The notes: generated by a model from the letters alone, not told the origin. A stretch of DNA of 64,000 bases from Mycolicibacterium fluoranthenivorans (GCF_011758805.1 NZ_JAANOW010000004.1:62001-126000), one strand, 5' to 3'. Numbered from the stretch's first letter, positions 8,770 through 18,338 are shown. A program made the numbers and translations.

Positions 8770-10137
8770 TCAGCCCGCGCCACTGACGTGCGCGCCGGCA
8801 TTGCCCGGCAACCGCAGCGACTCCACCAGCGTCACCGCCATCAACGCTCCGAACACCAGGTAGGTCAGCGAGTAGGAGGTCAACTGACTCAGCAGCAGGG
8901 CCGCCAGCGCGATACCCAGGCCGGCCGCCAGTTCCTGCACCGCCGCGTTGAGCGTGTTCGCATGCGTGAGTCGGTCCCCGTCGACGTCGGAGAACGCCAG
9001 GCTGTTGTAGGCCGTGAACCCGACCGATCGCAGCGCACCACTGACGTAGAGCACCGCCGCGATGAGCGCCACCGGCACACCCGGCCGGAGTGCGGCCAGC
9101 AGGCCGAAACAGCCCACCGAGGCCACCCCGTTGACCAGTAGCACAGTGCGGATGCCGAATCTGCGCATCAGCGGTGTCGTCGCCGGTTTGATGGTGAGGT
9201 TGCCCGCGAAGAGCGCGGCCACCATCAGACCCGCCGCGAACGGAGTCCATCCGAACTCGAGCTGGAACTGCAACGGCAGGAGGAACGGCACCGCCGTGAT
9301 GACCATCCGGTACAGCGATCCCGCCGACACCGTGATCCGCAGGGTTCGCACCTTCAGCACCCGCAGCGCCACCAGAGGCGCCTCGGTGCGCAGCAGATGC
9401 CAGACCGCCGTCATCAGAAGCGCCAGCGCGGCCACACCGCACCCGCCCACCAGCAGCCAATCGGTGCCGCTGACCCGAATGCGCTCCAGGGCGATCAGCG
9501 CCGTGGCGATCCCGCCGCCCGACAGCAGGATGCCCGGCCAGTCCAACGGGGTCCGCCCGGGTGCGGGATCACCGCGAACGAGCTTGAGCGCCAACAGGAA
9601 ACCGATGATGCCGAGCGGGATGTTGACCAGGAAGATCCAGCGCCAGCTGCCGACGGTCGCAATCGCGCCGCCGAGCACCGGTGCCAGCACCGGAGCCGCG
9701 AGTGCCGGCCAGGTCAACAGCGCGATCGCCCGCACCAAGTCGGCCTTGCCACTGAACCGCAACACGGCCAGCCGGCCGACCGGCACCATCATGGCTCCGC
9801 CGACACCCTGGGCAATCCGCATCCCGACCAGCATCGGCAGCGACACGCTCAGCGCGCAGCCCACCGAGGCCAGCGTGAAGATCGCGATGGCGGCGATGAA
9901 CACCCGCCGGATACCGAAGCGGTCGGCCATCCAACCGCTGGCCGGGATGAGCACGGCGACGGTGACCAGGTAGGCGGTGATCGCCACGTTGACGTCGATG
10001 GCACCGACCCCGAATTGGGCGGCCATCGCGGGGATCGCCGGTGTCAGGATGCTGGCGTCCAGGATCTCCATGAAGAACGCACCGGCGACCAGGAGCGCCA
10101 TGCTCCGGGGAAACGGCGGACTTTCAGGTGCACCCAC
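8770..10137 (-). CDS. MFS transporter, DHA2 (EmrB/QacA-like) family
   Basis: A 455-residue integral membrane protein with roughly 12-14 hydrophobic segments. The first helix region has LDASILTPAIPAM, the DHA2 motif-D1-like signature. Motif A (GWMADRFGIRR) follows helix 2, and motif C (ALAAPVLAPVLGG) lies in helix 5. Such proteins export drugs or metabolites by proton antiport; the substrate is unknown. It sits between canA and cysD on the same strand, where M. tuberculosis (recalled) has no gene, so it may be an insertion. A TACCTT hexamer lies 8 nt before the GTG start, so it may have its own near-leaderless promoter. Confidence 0.88.
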   Translation of the reverse strand: MGAPESPPFPRSMALLVAGAFFMEILDASILTPAIPAMAAQFGVGAIDVNVAITAYLVTVAVLIPASGWMADRFGIRRVFIAAIAIFTLASVGCALSVSLPMLVGMRIAQGVGGAMMVPVGRLAVLRFSGKADLVRAIALLTWPALAAPVLAPVLGGAIATVGSWRWIFLVNIPLGIIGFLLALKLVRGDPAPGRTPLDWPGILLSGGGIATALIALERIRVSGTDWLLVGGCGVAALALLMTAVWHLLRTEAPLVALRVLKVRTLRITVSAGSLYRMVITAVPFLLPLQFQLEFGWTPFAAGLMVAALFAGNLTIKPATTPLMRRFGIRTVLLVNGVASVGCFGLLAALRPGVPVALIAAVLYVSGALRSVGFTAYNSLAFSDVDGDRLTHANTLNAAVQELAAGLGIALAALLLSQLTSYSLTYLVFGALMAVTLVESLRLPGNAGAHVSGAG

Positions 10138-10197
10138 ACCGAAAAGGTAGTGAGTTCAGTTGTTTAAGACAAAGTCGATCCGTCGCCGTGCGGCGGG

Positions 10198-10704
10198 CTA
10201 GCGGGTCACCTCCTCGAGGCGGCCCGTCGCGACATCGAAGATGAAGCCGCGCAACGATTCGTGCTTGGTGACGAACGGGCTGGCCTCGATCCGGCGCAGC
10301 GACTGGCGCACATCCTCGGCCACATCGGGGAACGCTTCGGCGGCCCATTCGGGTTTGAGGCCGATCTCGTCCTGGATGCCCCGCTTGAAGTCGTCGTCGG
10401 TGAAGGTCAACATGCCGCAATCGGTGTGGTGGATCAAGATGATCTCCCGGGTACCGAGCAGGCGCTGACTGATCGCCAGCGAGCGGATCTCGTCATCGGT
10501 GACCACCCCGCCGGCATTGCGGATGACGTGTGCCTCACCCTCGCCCAGTCCGAGGACGCGGTAGACGTCCAGGCGAGCGTCCATGCAGGCGAGCACGGCG
10601 ACATGCTTGCTCGGTGGCAGCGGCAACGGCCTCGACTTCTCGGGGCCGCTGAACGTCTTGGCGTATTCCTCGTTGTTGCGCAGCAGTTGATCGGTGACAG
10701 ACAC
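10198..10704 (-). CDS. canA: beta-carbonic anhydrase, Rv1284/CanA type
   Basis: A 168-residue beta-class carbonic anhydrase that interconverts CO2 and bicarbonate. The zinc ligands are visible as Cys40 (ACMDARLD) and the HHTDCG motif (His93, Cys96), with the Asp42/Arg44 dyad in between. The sequence matches the M. tuberculosis Rv1284 type closely from memory (HVIRNAGG, AISQRLLGTREII). The GTG at 10704 was chosen over one 12 codons upstream because it restores the family length and follows a TAGCGT -10 by 7 nt. It is next to the sulfate assimilation genes, as in M. tuberculosis. Confidence 0.92.
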   Translation of the reverse strand: MSVTDQLLRNNEEYAKTFSGPEKSRPLPLPPSKHVAVLACMDARLDVYRVLGLGEGEAHVIRNAGGVVTDDEIRSLAISQRLLGTREIILIHHTDCGMLTFTDDDFKRGIQDEIGLKPEWAAEAFPDVAEDVRQSLRRIEASPFVTKHESLRGFIFDVATGRLEEVTR

Positions 10705-10717
10705 CTGCCGGACGCTA
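10702..10717 (-). promoter_or_regulatory. leaderless-type -10 element of canA
   Basis: On the minus strand TAGCGT (10717-10712) is followed by seven bases and then the GTG start of canA. The transcript would begin at or next to the start codon. No Shine-Dalgarno is present. Confidence 0.5.
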
Positions 10718-10776
10718 ACAACGGTCGACGTCGAGGGCACCGGTCGGAATCATCGTGAATCCAGCACGCCAGGAGA

Positions 10777-12744
10777 TCAGTCGACCGGTTTACTCAAGTC
10801 GTAGACCGTCGTGCCACCCACATCGAGCTTGGTGAAGTGCTGCTGCACCCACGCCGAGATCTGGGCGCCCGCGCTGTGACTGTCCGAACCCGGTCCGCCG
10901 TGCCCGCCCGGACCGCGGTCGCTGACGATGAAGTACCGCACCTGGCCGTCGGTCACGTCATGCTGGAACTGCTCCAGCGTGGGCGAATTGTCGCCGCCGG
11001 CGAATCCACCGATGGACATGATCGACGCTCCGGTTCTCAGTTCCAGACCGCCGGCCTGCATCGAGCCGATGGTCGCTGCGGCCCAACGGTTGTCGAGCCC
11101 GGTGATCAGCTTCTCCAGCGCGGCGTCATCGGTCTTCTTGTCCCGGTCCCCGGGCGGCCCGAAGGGGAAGTCGCCGCCGGCGCGGGCCGGGCCCGAACTC
11201 GGCATCGGCCCACCGGAATGCGTGCCTGCCACCGTCGCGATCGAATACGCCGCACTGCCGGCGAAGCCGAACAGCAGGGCCGCCGCGGCCACCACCAGGG
11301 TGGCCTTGCCCAGTTTGTGCGCGCCCACCGCCAACACCGCGGCCACCAGGACCGAGCCGACAAGGATGATCCAGCGCAGCGCGGGGAACCAGTCGGGGGT
11401 GCGGTTGAGCAGAATGAAGGTCCACACCCCGGTGCCGGCCAGCATGGCCGTCAGCACCAGGCGCGGGGCCAGGAACTGCCGCCCCTGCCACAGCTCGGCC
11501 ACCGCGATACCCAACAGCGCGGCCACCGCAGGGGCCAGCGCCACCGCGTAATACGGGTGCACGGTGCCGTCCATATAGCTGAACACCGCACCGGTGACGA
11601 ACAACCAACCGCCCCACAGGATCAGGCTGGCACGGACCTTACCGGCGCGCGGGCTGCGCCGGGTGAACCACAGCCCGGCGGCCAGCCCGATCAGCGCGGC
11701 GGGCAGCAGCCAGGACACCTCGGTGCCCATGAAGTCGTTGAACAACCGGCCGATCCCCGGCTCGCCGCCGAAGAACACGTTGCGGCCACCCTCGCCACCG
11801 GGCCCACCCGGGAAATGCCCACCGCCACCGGGTTGGTTGGTACCGGTGATCCGCTGGATGCCGTTGTAGCCGAACGCAAGCTGCAGCAGGCTGTTGTCGG
11901 TCGAGCCGGCGATATAGGGCCGGGCATCGGCGGGCCACAGACTGACCAGCGCGATATACCAACCGGCGGAGAACGCCATCGCCACCACACCCACGGCCAG
12001 CGCACCCACCCGCTTGCCCACGGTCGCGCCGCCGGCGATCAGGAAGGCGATTCCCAGCCCGGGCAGCACCAGGAACGCCTGCAGCATCTTCGTCAGGAAC
12101 GCGAAACCGACGGCGCAGCCGGTCAGCGCCATCCATGTGGTCATGGCGCCCGCCGAAACCGCACCGATGGCCCGCACCGTGCAGTACGCCGCGACCACCA
12201 ACAGCAGCACCAGCAGCGCGTCGGGATTGTTGTAGCGGAACATCGACGTCGCCACCGGGGTCAGGGCCAGCGCGGTGCCGGCGATCAGACCCGCACCCGG
12301 CCCGCTGCATCGCCGCACCGTCGCGTAGAGCACCGCCACCGCGGCCACGCCCATCAGGGCCTGTGGCAGCAACATCGTGAACTCGCTGAATCCGAACAGC
12401 CTGCCCGACAGCCCCATCACCCACATCGCTGCGGGCGGCTTGTCCACCGTGATGGCATTACCCGCGTCAAAGGAGCCGAACAACAACGCTTTCCACGACT
12501 GCGTGCCGGCCTGCGCCGCGGCCGCGTAGTAGCTGTTGGCCCAGCCGTTGGAACCGAGGCCCCAGAGATAGAGCACCGCGGTGGTGACCAGCAGGGCCAG
12601 CAGCCCGGGCCGTTCCCAGGGGGCCTGCGTCCCATCGCCCAGCAGCAGCCGGGCTCCCCTGCCGCGCGCGCCGGGGGCCAAGGCTGTCTTCCCCGTCACT
12701 TCGCTCGCCAAGGCATCCGCCTGCCGGGAATCGGTCACAGTCAT
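10777..12744 (-). CDS. GT39-family (ArnT/PMT-like) membrane glycosyltransferase
   Basis: A 655-residue GT-C protein with about a dozen hydrophobic helices followed by a soluble extracytoplasmic C-terminal domain from about residue 530. The first loop carries the DKPPAAMW motif typical of ArnT-like enzymes, and the segment near 300 is Gly/Phe-rich (GGGGHFPGGPGGEGG). These enzymes take a sugar from a polyprenyl-phosphate carrier and attach it to an acceptor outside the membrane. The acceptor is unknown. It is the last gene of the RR-HK-GT39-GT2-GT39 minus-strand run, and its paralogue lies two genes upstream. Confidence 0.85.
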   Translation of the reverse strand: MTVTDSRQADALASEVTGKTALAPGARGRGARLLLGDGTQAPWERPGLLALLVTTAVLYLWGLGSNGWANSYYAAAAQAGTQSWKALLFGSFDAGNAITVDKPPAAMWVMGLSGRLFGFSEFTMLLPQALMGVAAVAVLYATVRRCSGPGAGLIAGTALALTPVATSMFRYNNPDALLVLLLVVAAYCTVRAIGAVSAGAMTTWMALTGCAVGFAFLTKMLQAFLVLPGLGIAFLIAGGATVGKRVGALAVGVVAMAFSAGWYIALVSLWPADARPYIAGSTDNSLLQLAFGYNGIQRITGTNQPGGGGHFPGGPGGEGGRNVFFGGEPGIGRLFNDFMGTEVSWLLPAALIGLAAGLWFTRRSPRAGKVRASLILWGGWLFVTGAVFSYMDGTVHPYYAVALAPAVAALLGIAVAELWQGRQFLAPRLVLTAMLAGTGVWTFILLNRTPDWFPALRWIILVGSVLVAAVLAVGAHKLGKATLVVAAAALLFGFAGSAAYSIATVAGTHSGGPMPSSGPARAGGDFPFGPPGDRDKKTDDAALEKLITGLDNRWAAATIGSMQAGGLELRTGASIMSIGGFAGGDNSPTLEQFQHDVTDGQVRYFIVSDRGPGGHGGPGSDSHSAGAQISAWVQQHFTKLDVGGTTVYDLSKPVD

Positions 12745-12772
12745 CTCAGTCCTTCGGGTGTCGGTAGGTCGT

Positions 12773-13996
12773 TCAGGAGGCGCGGCGCGGATGAAACACC
12801 CAGCCGCGCAGCAGCACGAAGCGGACCGCGGTGGCCACCAGATTGGCCAGCACCAGGACGGTCAGCTCGACCAGCTTGTGTGGCTGTTCGACGAAGGCGT
12901 GCAACCCGGCCAGCGATCCGCTGGTGATGGCCAGCGCGATGCCGAACACGATCAGGCCCTCGAACTGATGCCGCACCGCCCCGGCGCCGCGCACCCCGAA
13001 GGTGAAACGGCGATTGGCGGCGGTGTTGGCGACCGCGGTGACCAGCAGCGCCACCAGATTGGCCGCCTGGGCGCCGATCGAGGCGTGCAGCGCCATGAAC
13101 AGCAGCAGGTAGGCGATGGTGGAGGCGACGCCGACCGTGCCGAACCGCACCACCTGGCGCAGCAGCGAGCGCGGTGCCGCGGCACGGCGTGAACCCAGCT
13201 GGGCGGCAATGGTATTGATCGGGATGGAGCCGTTGGCGAACCCGCGCAGCAACCGGCCCACCCCTTTCAGGTCCGCGGTCGCGGTGGCGATGATGTCGAC
13301 CCGGCTGTCGGGGTCGTCCACCCAGTCCACCGGCACCTCGTGGATACGCAGACCGGTGCGCTCGGCCAGCACCAGCAGCTCGGTGTCGAAGAACCATCCG
13401 GTGTCCTCGACATAGGGCAGCAGCTCGCGCGCCACATCGGCGCGGATCGCCTTGAAGCCGCACTGGGCGTCGGAGAAGCCGGCCGCCAGGGTGGATTTCA
13501 GGATCAGGTTGTAGCAGCGGGAGATGATCTCGCGCTTGGGGCCGCGCACCACGCGTGCGTTGCGGGCCAGGCGGGTGCCGATCGCCAGGTCGGAATGACC
13601 GGAGATGAGCGGCGCCACCAGCGGAGCCAGCGCGGCCAGGTCGGTGGACAGGTCGACGTCCATATAGGCCAGCACCGGCGAATCGGACTGCGACCACACC
13701 TGGTGCAGGGCACGGCCGCGGCCCTTCTGCTCCAGCCGGACCACCCGCACCTCGTCGAGTTCGGCGGCCAGCTCGGCGGCGATCCGCGGGGTGTCGTCGA
13801 TGCTGGCGTTGTCGGCGATGGTGATGCGCACCGGATACGGGAAGTTCTCCCGCAGGTGACGGTGCAACCGACGCACCGAGTTGGCCAGCGCGGCCTGTTC
13901 GTTGTACACCGGCACCACCACGTCGACCACCGGAACGGCGAGCGAGCGGGCGACCTGTACGGCGTTGGGCCGCGCGGCGAAGGCGATGTCTGTCAT
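12773..13996 (-). CDS. bifunctional GT2 glycosyltransferase / GtrA-like membrane protein
   Basis: A 407-residue protein. Residues about 20-250 form a GT-A fold like dolichol-phosphate-sugar synthases (VVVPVYNEQAAL, DNASIDDT, the metal-binding YMDVDLSTD, GTRLARNARVVRG). Residues about 275-400 are a GtrA domain with four predicted membrane helices. The likely job is to make polyprenyl-phosphate-sugar on the cytosolic side and help present it across the membrane to the two GT39 enzymes encoded on either side. A response-regulator-type direct repeat lies 45 bases upstream of its start. The donor sugar cannot be told. Confidence 0.88.
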   Translation of the reverse strand: MTDIAFAARPNAVQVARSLAVPVVDVVVPVYNEQAALANSVRRLHRHLRENFPYPVRITIADNASIDDTPRIAAELAAELDEVRVVRLEQKGRGRALHQVWSQSDSPVLAYMDVDLSTDLAALAPLVAPLISGHSDLAIGTRLARNARVVRGPKREIISRCYNLILKSTLAAGFSDAQCGFKAIRADVARELLPYVEDTGWFFDTELLVLAERTGLRIHEVPVDWVDDPDSRVDIIATATADLKGVGRLLRGFANGSIPINTIAAQLGSRRAAAPRSLLRQVVRFGTVGVASTIAYLLLFMALHASIGAQAANLVALLVTAVANTAANRRFTFGVRGAGAVRHQFEGLIVFGIALAITSGSLAGLHAFVEQPHKLVELTVLVLANLVATAVRFVLLRGWVFHPRRAS

Positions 13997-14040
13997 GAGT
14001 CCATAGTTGGGTGTCGGGGTGTGTCGGCCGTGGGCGCAAG

Positions 14041-14056
14041 CTATGCGAAACCTATG
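14041..14056. promoter_or_regulatory. direct-repeat box, candidate response regulator site (copy 2)
   Basis: CTATGCGAAACCTATG contains two CTATG half-sites 11 bases apart, the usual half-site phasing for OmpR/PhoB regulators. It matches the box at 18339-18354 at 14 of 16 positions, and both copies continue with AAT. It lies 45 bases upstream of the GT2-GtrA start, overlapping the stop codon of the preceding GT39 gene. Confidence 0.6.
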
Positions 14057-15905
14057 AATGCGGGGCGGTCAGGTCGTAGACCGTCACACCGGCCACGGGC
14101 ACCGCGGTGAAGTGGCTCTGCACCCAGGACGCGATATCTGCCGCCTCCCGGCTGCCGCTGGTCTCGGACCGCCAGTTGCCCATCATCACAGCGTGGATGA
14201 AGTAGTGAATCTTCTTGTCCGACACCAGTTTCTGGAACTCCTGCAGGGTCGGCGCCGGATCGGTGCCGTTGAACCCGCCGACCGCCATCACGGGCGCACC
14301 GGTGGCCAGTTGATATCCGGCCGCGTTGGTGGAGCCGACGGTGGCCGCCACCCAGGTGTAGTCGTCGGCATGGGCGCTCAACAGGGCCGTCAGCGCGGGT
14401 TTAGGGGTGGGAGTGTCGAACGGTCCACCCCCACCAGCACCGAAACCGCCACCGAAGCCGCGCCCCGGCCCCACCGAGGGGATGGCCCCGCTGTGCGGGC
14501 TGGCCGCGGTGGCGACGGCGTATGCGCCCGGGCCGGCCAGGCAAGCCGTCACCGCCAGCGCAGCGGCGACGCCGGCCACCGCTCGTGGCAGCCGGCCGGA
14601 CACCAGGATCAGCACCGCAGCGCCGATCCCGGCGACCGCCACGACCGCGCGCAGCCACGGCATCCACTCGGCTTGCCGGCCCAGCAGCACCGCTGCCAGC
14701 ACCGCGGTGACGAGCACCGTACCGGCCAGCGCCGTCGCACATCTCAGGTCGGATCGCCGCTGCCACAGCATGCTCACCCCGATGCCCACGCAGGCACCGA
14801 TGGCGGGCGCGAGCGCCACCGTGTAGTAGGGGTGCAGGATGCCGTTCGCGTAGCTGAACACCACGGCGGTCACCACCAGCCAGCCACCCCACAGGATCAG
14901 GGCGGCACGGGTGGCGTCGGTGCGGGGTGCACGCCGGGTCAGCACCAGGCCGGCGCCCAGGCAGATCAACGCGGCGGGCAGCAGCCACGCGATATGGGTG
15001 CCCATCTGGGAACCCAGCAGCCGGCCCCAGCCCACATCGTGGTTCATGTTGCCCAGTCCGCCGACCTCGTCACCGGTCAACCGGCCCAGGCCGTTGTAGC
15101 CCAGCGCCAGTTCGATGATGCTGTCGTGTTGGGAGCCACCGATATACGGCCGGGACGCGGACGGCCACAGTTCGACCAGCAGTAGGTACCAGCCGCCGGA
15201 CAGCACCAGGGCCACGATGCCCCCGACGAGGCGCCACAGCCGGGTGCGCAGCGGGGCGGCCGCACAGATCAGATAGGCCGCGGCGAAAGCCGGCAGCACC
15301 AGGAATGCCTGCAGCATCTTGGCCAGGAACGCGAACCCGGCGGCCACGCCCACCGCGACCATCCACCAGCGGCTGCTGCCGGGCTCGCATGCCCGCTGCA
15401 CGCAATAAGCCCCCACCACCAGCAACAGCACCAGTAGTGCGTCCGGGTTGTTGAACCGGAAGATCAGGGCCGCCGCGGGGGTCAGCGCCAGGATCGCACC
15501 GGCCAGCAGAGCGGCACCGGGCCCGGCAGCCCGGCGCACCGCGACGTACAAGAAGCCCACCGCGGCTATTCCTTCGAGCGCCTGAGGCAGCAGCACACTC
15601 CACGGGTGCAAGCCGAACAGCCGCACCGAGATGTCCATCAGCCAGAGCGCCGCCGGGGTCTTGTCGACGGTGATGGCGTTGGCGGCGTCGCTGGATCCGA
15701 ACAGCATGGCGGTCCAGTCGCTCGCGCCGGCCTGCACGGCAGCGGAGTAGAAGCCGTTGGCCCACCCGCTGATCGACAGGTTCCACAGGTACAGCACCGC
15801 CGTCCCGGCAAGGAGCACCGCCAGCGCGGCGCGTTCCCTCACCGCGATCCGGCGGGCGGTCGATGCGGGCACGGGCACAGCTACCTCGGGCAGTACGGCG
15901 GTCAC
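14052..15905 (-). CDS. GT39-family (ArnT/PMT-like) membrane glycosyltransferase, second paralogue
   Basis: A 617-residue GT-C protein, clearly a paralogue of the one at 10777-12744. It has the same opening (AVLYLWNLSISGWANGFYSAAVQAG), the DKTPAALW acidic motif in the first loop, and RFNNPDALLVLLLV in a middle helix. The C-terminal extracytoplasmic domain is preceded by a Gly-rich stretch (GFGGGFGAGGGGPF). It starts with GTG, 23 bases after the histidine kinase stop, with a GAGGATCGA ribosome-binding stretch inside that gap. It probably transfers a lipid-linked sugar to an envelope acceptor. The two paralogues may differ in acceptor. Confidence 0.85.
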   Translation of the reverse strand: MTAVLPEVAVPVPASTARRIAVRERAALAVLLAGTAVLYLWNLSISGWANGFYSAAVQAGASDWTAMLFGSSDAANAITVDKTPAALWLMDISVRLFGLHPWSVLLPQALEGIAAVGFLYVAVRRAAGPGAALLAGAILALTPAAALIFRFNNPDALLVLLLVVGAYCVQRACEPGSSRWWMVAVGVAAGFAFLAKMLQAFLVLPAFAAAYLICAAAPLRTRLWRLVGGIVALVLSGGWYLLLVELWPSASRPYIGGSQHDSIIELALGYNGLGRLTGDEVGGLGNMNHDVGWGRLLGSQMGTHIAWLLPAALICLGAGLVLTRRAPRTDATRAALILWGGWLVVTAVVFSYANGILHPYYTVALAPAIGACVGIGVSMLWQRRSDLRCATALAGTVLVTAVLAAVLLGRQAEWMPWLRAVVAVAGIGAAVLILVSGRLPRAVAGVAAALAVTACLAGPGAYAVATAASPHSGAIPSVGPGRGFGGGFGAGGGGPFDTPTPKPALTALLSAHADDYTWVAATVGSTNAAGYQLATGAPVMAVGGFNGTDPAPTLQEFQKLVSDKKIHYFIHAVMMGNWRSETSGSREAADIASWVQSHFTAVPVAGVTVYDLTAPHS

Positions 15906-15928
15906 CTACTCGATCCTCACAACCCGCG

Positions 15929-17497
15929 CTACGTGGCGGTTTTGTCGGCGCTGTGCGTTACCTGTGACTCGCCTCGGGGCAGGGTGACGACGAACTCGGT
16001 ATCGCCCGGCGCGCTGCGCAGTTCGATACGCCCGCCGTGCGCCCGGATCACGGCGGCCACGATCGCCAGACCCAGCCCGGTGCTGCCCATCCGCCGCGAT
16101 CGCGACGAATCCCCGCGCGCGAACCGTTCGAAGACCTCCGGCTGCAGTTTCGCCGGGATGCCCGGCCCATCGTCGGCCACGGTCAGTTGCACGTCGCCGT
16201 CGGGCAGCACGCTCAGCGAGGTGACCACCGAGGTGCCCGCCGGGGTGTGCGTGCGGGCGTTGCCCAACAGATTGGCCAGCGCCTGGTGCAGCCGGGCATG
16301 ATCGCCGACCAGCAGCACCGGCTCCTCGGGCAGGTCCAGCGACCACACGTGATCCGGGCCGGTGGCGTGCGCGTCGCTGACGGCATCGACCACCAGCTGC
16401 GACATGTCGACCTGGGCGCGCTCCAGCGGGCGCCCCTCGTCCAGGCGGGCCAGCAGCAGCATGTCCTCCACCAGCGTCGTCATCCGCTGGGCTTCGGACT
16501 CGACCCGACTCACCGCGTGCGCGACATCGGCCGGCAGATCGTCGCGCTTGCGCTGGGCGAGTTCGGTGTAACCCCTGATGGCTGCGAGTGGCGTCCTCAA
16601 CTCATGGCTGGCGTCCGAGACGAACTGGCGCACCCGGGTCTCGCTGGCATGGCGGGCCGACAGCGCGCCGGCGATCCGGTCCAGCATCCGGTTCAGCGCC
16701 GACCCGAGCTGACCCACCTCGGTATGGACGGTGTCGGGGTCGACCGGGACGATCGGCGTGGGCAGATTGACCTCGCCGCGGTCCAGTTCCAGATCGGCCA
16801 CATCGCGGGCCGCCGCCGACAGCCGCGACAGCGGCGCCAGTTGCCGGCGGATGATCCAGATGCAGGCGATGATGGCCCCGGCCAGCGCGATCGCGGCAAC
16901 GACACAGAACATCGCGAGCACCCAGAGCAGGGTGTCGTCGACCACGGTGGTGGGCAGACCGACCACGATCACCCGGCCGCTGCGGTGCGCATGCAGGGCG
17001 AGCACCCGGTAAGACCCCAGACCATCCAGGTGCATGGCGACCGGGGTTCGCGTCGGCGGGACGGCGGCCAACTGAGCGGCCGCGGTGGAACTGATATCGG
17101 CGGTGGCCCCCTCCGAGGTGATCACCCCGGCATCGAGGGATCCATCGTGCCCGATGACCATGCCGACGGTGCGGATCGCCTGACCGGGCGCATTCAGGAA
17201 CCCCGGGCCGGGCCCGGCCTCCGGGTCGAACCGGAATGCGGGCGGCCCACCGCTGTGCTGCGGGCCGTCCAACGGCGGCCCCGGCCCGAACGGGGGCGGT
17301 GGCAGGTCGACGATGCCCGCGGAACGCCGGGCGGCTTCCAGGAGCTGGGTGTCGAGCTGATGCATGAGGAATCGCTGCAACGCGAACTCGGTGGCGACGC
17401 CGATGCCGACACACAGCAGCGCCAGCAGGGTGACCTGGGTGACCAGCAGCCGCATGCGCAGCGACCAGGTGCGTGGTGCCAGGACGCGGCTTCTCAC
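15929..17497 (-). CDS. two-component sensor histidine kinase
   Basis: A 522-residue kinase. One membrane helix lies at about 14-34 and a second near 195-220, enclosing an extracytoplasmic sensor region rich in Pro/Gly/Phe (PPPPFGPGPP near residue 56). A HAMP linker follows. The HisKA domain has the phospho-acceptor His in SDASHELRTPLAA near 300, and the HATPase has DDGPGIP and a GLGLAIV box. It autophosphorylates and passes phosphate to the regulator encoded immediately upstream (1-base gap). The start is GTG. Its overall plan resembles mycobacterial TrcS-like kinases, but orthology is not claimed. Confidence 0.93.
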   Translation of the reverse strand: MRSRVLAPRTWSLRMRLLVTQVTLLALLCVGIGVATEFALQRFLMHQLDTQLLEAARRSAGIVDLPPPPFGPGPPLDGPQHSGGPPAFRFDPEAGPGPGFLNAPGQAIRTVGMVIGHDGSLDAGVITSEGATADISSTAAAQLAAVPPTRTPVAMHLDGLGSYRVLALHAHRSGRVIVVGLPTTVVDDTLLWVLAMFCVVAAIALAGAIIACIWIIRRQLAPLSRLSAAARDVADLELDRGEVNLPTPIVPVDPDTVHTEVGQLGSALNRMLDRIAGALSARHASETRVRQFVSDASHELRTPLAAIRGYTELAQRKRDDLPADVAHAVSRVESEAQRMTTLVEDMLLLARLDEGRPLERAQVDMSQLVVDAVSDAHATGPDHVWSLDLPEEPVLLVGDHARLHQALANLLGNARTHTPAGTSVVTSLSVLPDGDVQLTVADDGPGIPAKLQPEVFERFARGDSSRSRRMGSTGLGLAIVAAVIRAHGGRIELRSAPGDTEFVVTLPRGESQVTHSADKTAT

Positions 17498-17498
17498 C

Positions 17499-18293
17499 TC
17501 AGCGCGGTGGGCGCAGGACGTAGCCGGCGCCGCGGAGGGTGTGGATCATCGGTTCGCGGCCGCTGTCGATCTTCTTGCGAAGGTAGGACACATACAGTTC
17601 GACGATATTGGACCGGCCGCCGAAGTCGTAGCTCCACACGCGGTCCAGGATCTGTGCTTTGCTCAGCACCCGCTTCGCGTTGCGCATCATGAACCGCAGC
17701 AGCTCGAACTCGGTCGCGGTCAGCGAGATGGGATCGCCGCCCCGGGTGACCTCATGACTGTCCTCATCGAGCACCAGATCACCCACCACGATCTGCGCAC
17801 CGCCGGCTTCGTTGGCCACCCCGGTGCGGCGCAGCAGTGCACGCAACCGCAGGACGACCTCTTCCAGGCTGAAGGGTTTGGTGACGTAGTCGTCGCCGCC
17901 CGCGGTGAGGCCGGCGATCCGGTCCTCCACCGAGTCCTTGGCGGTGAGCAACAGCAGGGGCAGTCCGGGCTGTTGGTCGCGAAGCTTGCGCAGGACGTCC
18001 AGGCCACTCATGTCCGGCAGCATGACGTCGAGCACGACGACGTCGGGCGGGTTCTCCTTGGCGAGTTCGATGGCGCTCGCACCATCGCCGGCGGTCTCGA
18101 TGTCCCAGCCCTCATAGCGAAGAGCCATCGACACCAGTTCGGCGAGCACCGGCTCGTCGTCGACGACGAGAACGTTGATCGGCTTTCCGTCGGCCCGCCG
18201 CATCACGACGCGCGCCGGATCTGACTCGGATCCCGATCCGCTAGACATTCCGCTTGCCTGCCCGTTCGCCAGCCCATTGGTCACCGTGGTCAC
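17499..18293 (-). CDS. two-component response regulator, OmpR/PhoB family
   Basis: A 264-residue regulator. The receiver domain (about 40-155) carries the acidic pair VVDDEP, phospho-acceptor Asp89 in VVLDVMLPD, a conserved Thr (LLTAKD) and Lys (TKPFS). The C-terminal winged helix (about 170-262) ends in YVSYLRKKID and HTLRGAGYVLR. It heads an apparent operon with its kinase and three glycosyltransferase genes. The start was taken at GTG 18293; ATG at 18248 is an alternative. A paired CTATG box lies 46 bases upstream of this GTG, suggesting autoregulation. Confidence 0.93.
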   Translation of the reverse strand: MTTVTNGLANGQASGMSSGSGSESDPARVVMRRADGKPINVLVVDDEPVLAELVSMALRYEGWDIETAGDGASAIELAKENPPDVVVLDVMLPDMSGLDVLRKLRDQQPGLPLLLLTAKDSVEDRIAGLTAGGDDYVTKPFSLEEVVLRLRALLRRTGVANEAGGAQIVVGDLVLDEDSHEVTRGGDPISLTATEFELLRFMMRNAKRVLSKAQILDRVWSYDFGGRSNIVELYVSYLRKKIDSGREPMIHTLRGAGYVLRPPR

Positions 18294-18338
18294 ACTGTTC
18301 AGTATTCAAACAAGTCATGGGCTGGCACTGTGCCGTTC

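Noticed and set aside
10837..12927. 696-codon open frame opposite the GT39 gene
   Set aside because: Low-complexity Arg/Gln/His-rich translation with no recognisable motif; it is the antisense of a clear membrane protein gene.
15929..18293. Naming the two-component genes trcS/trcR or tcrY/tcrX
   Set aside because: Domain plan is similar, but the neighbours differ and by-eye similarity cannot decide orthology among the many OmpR-type pairs of mycobacteria.
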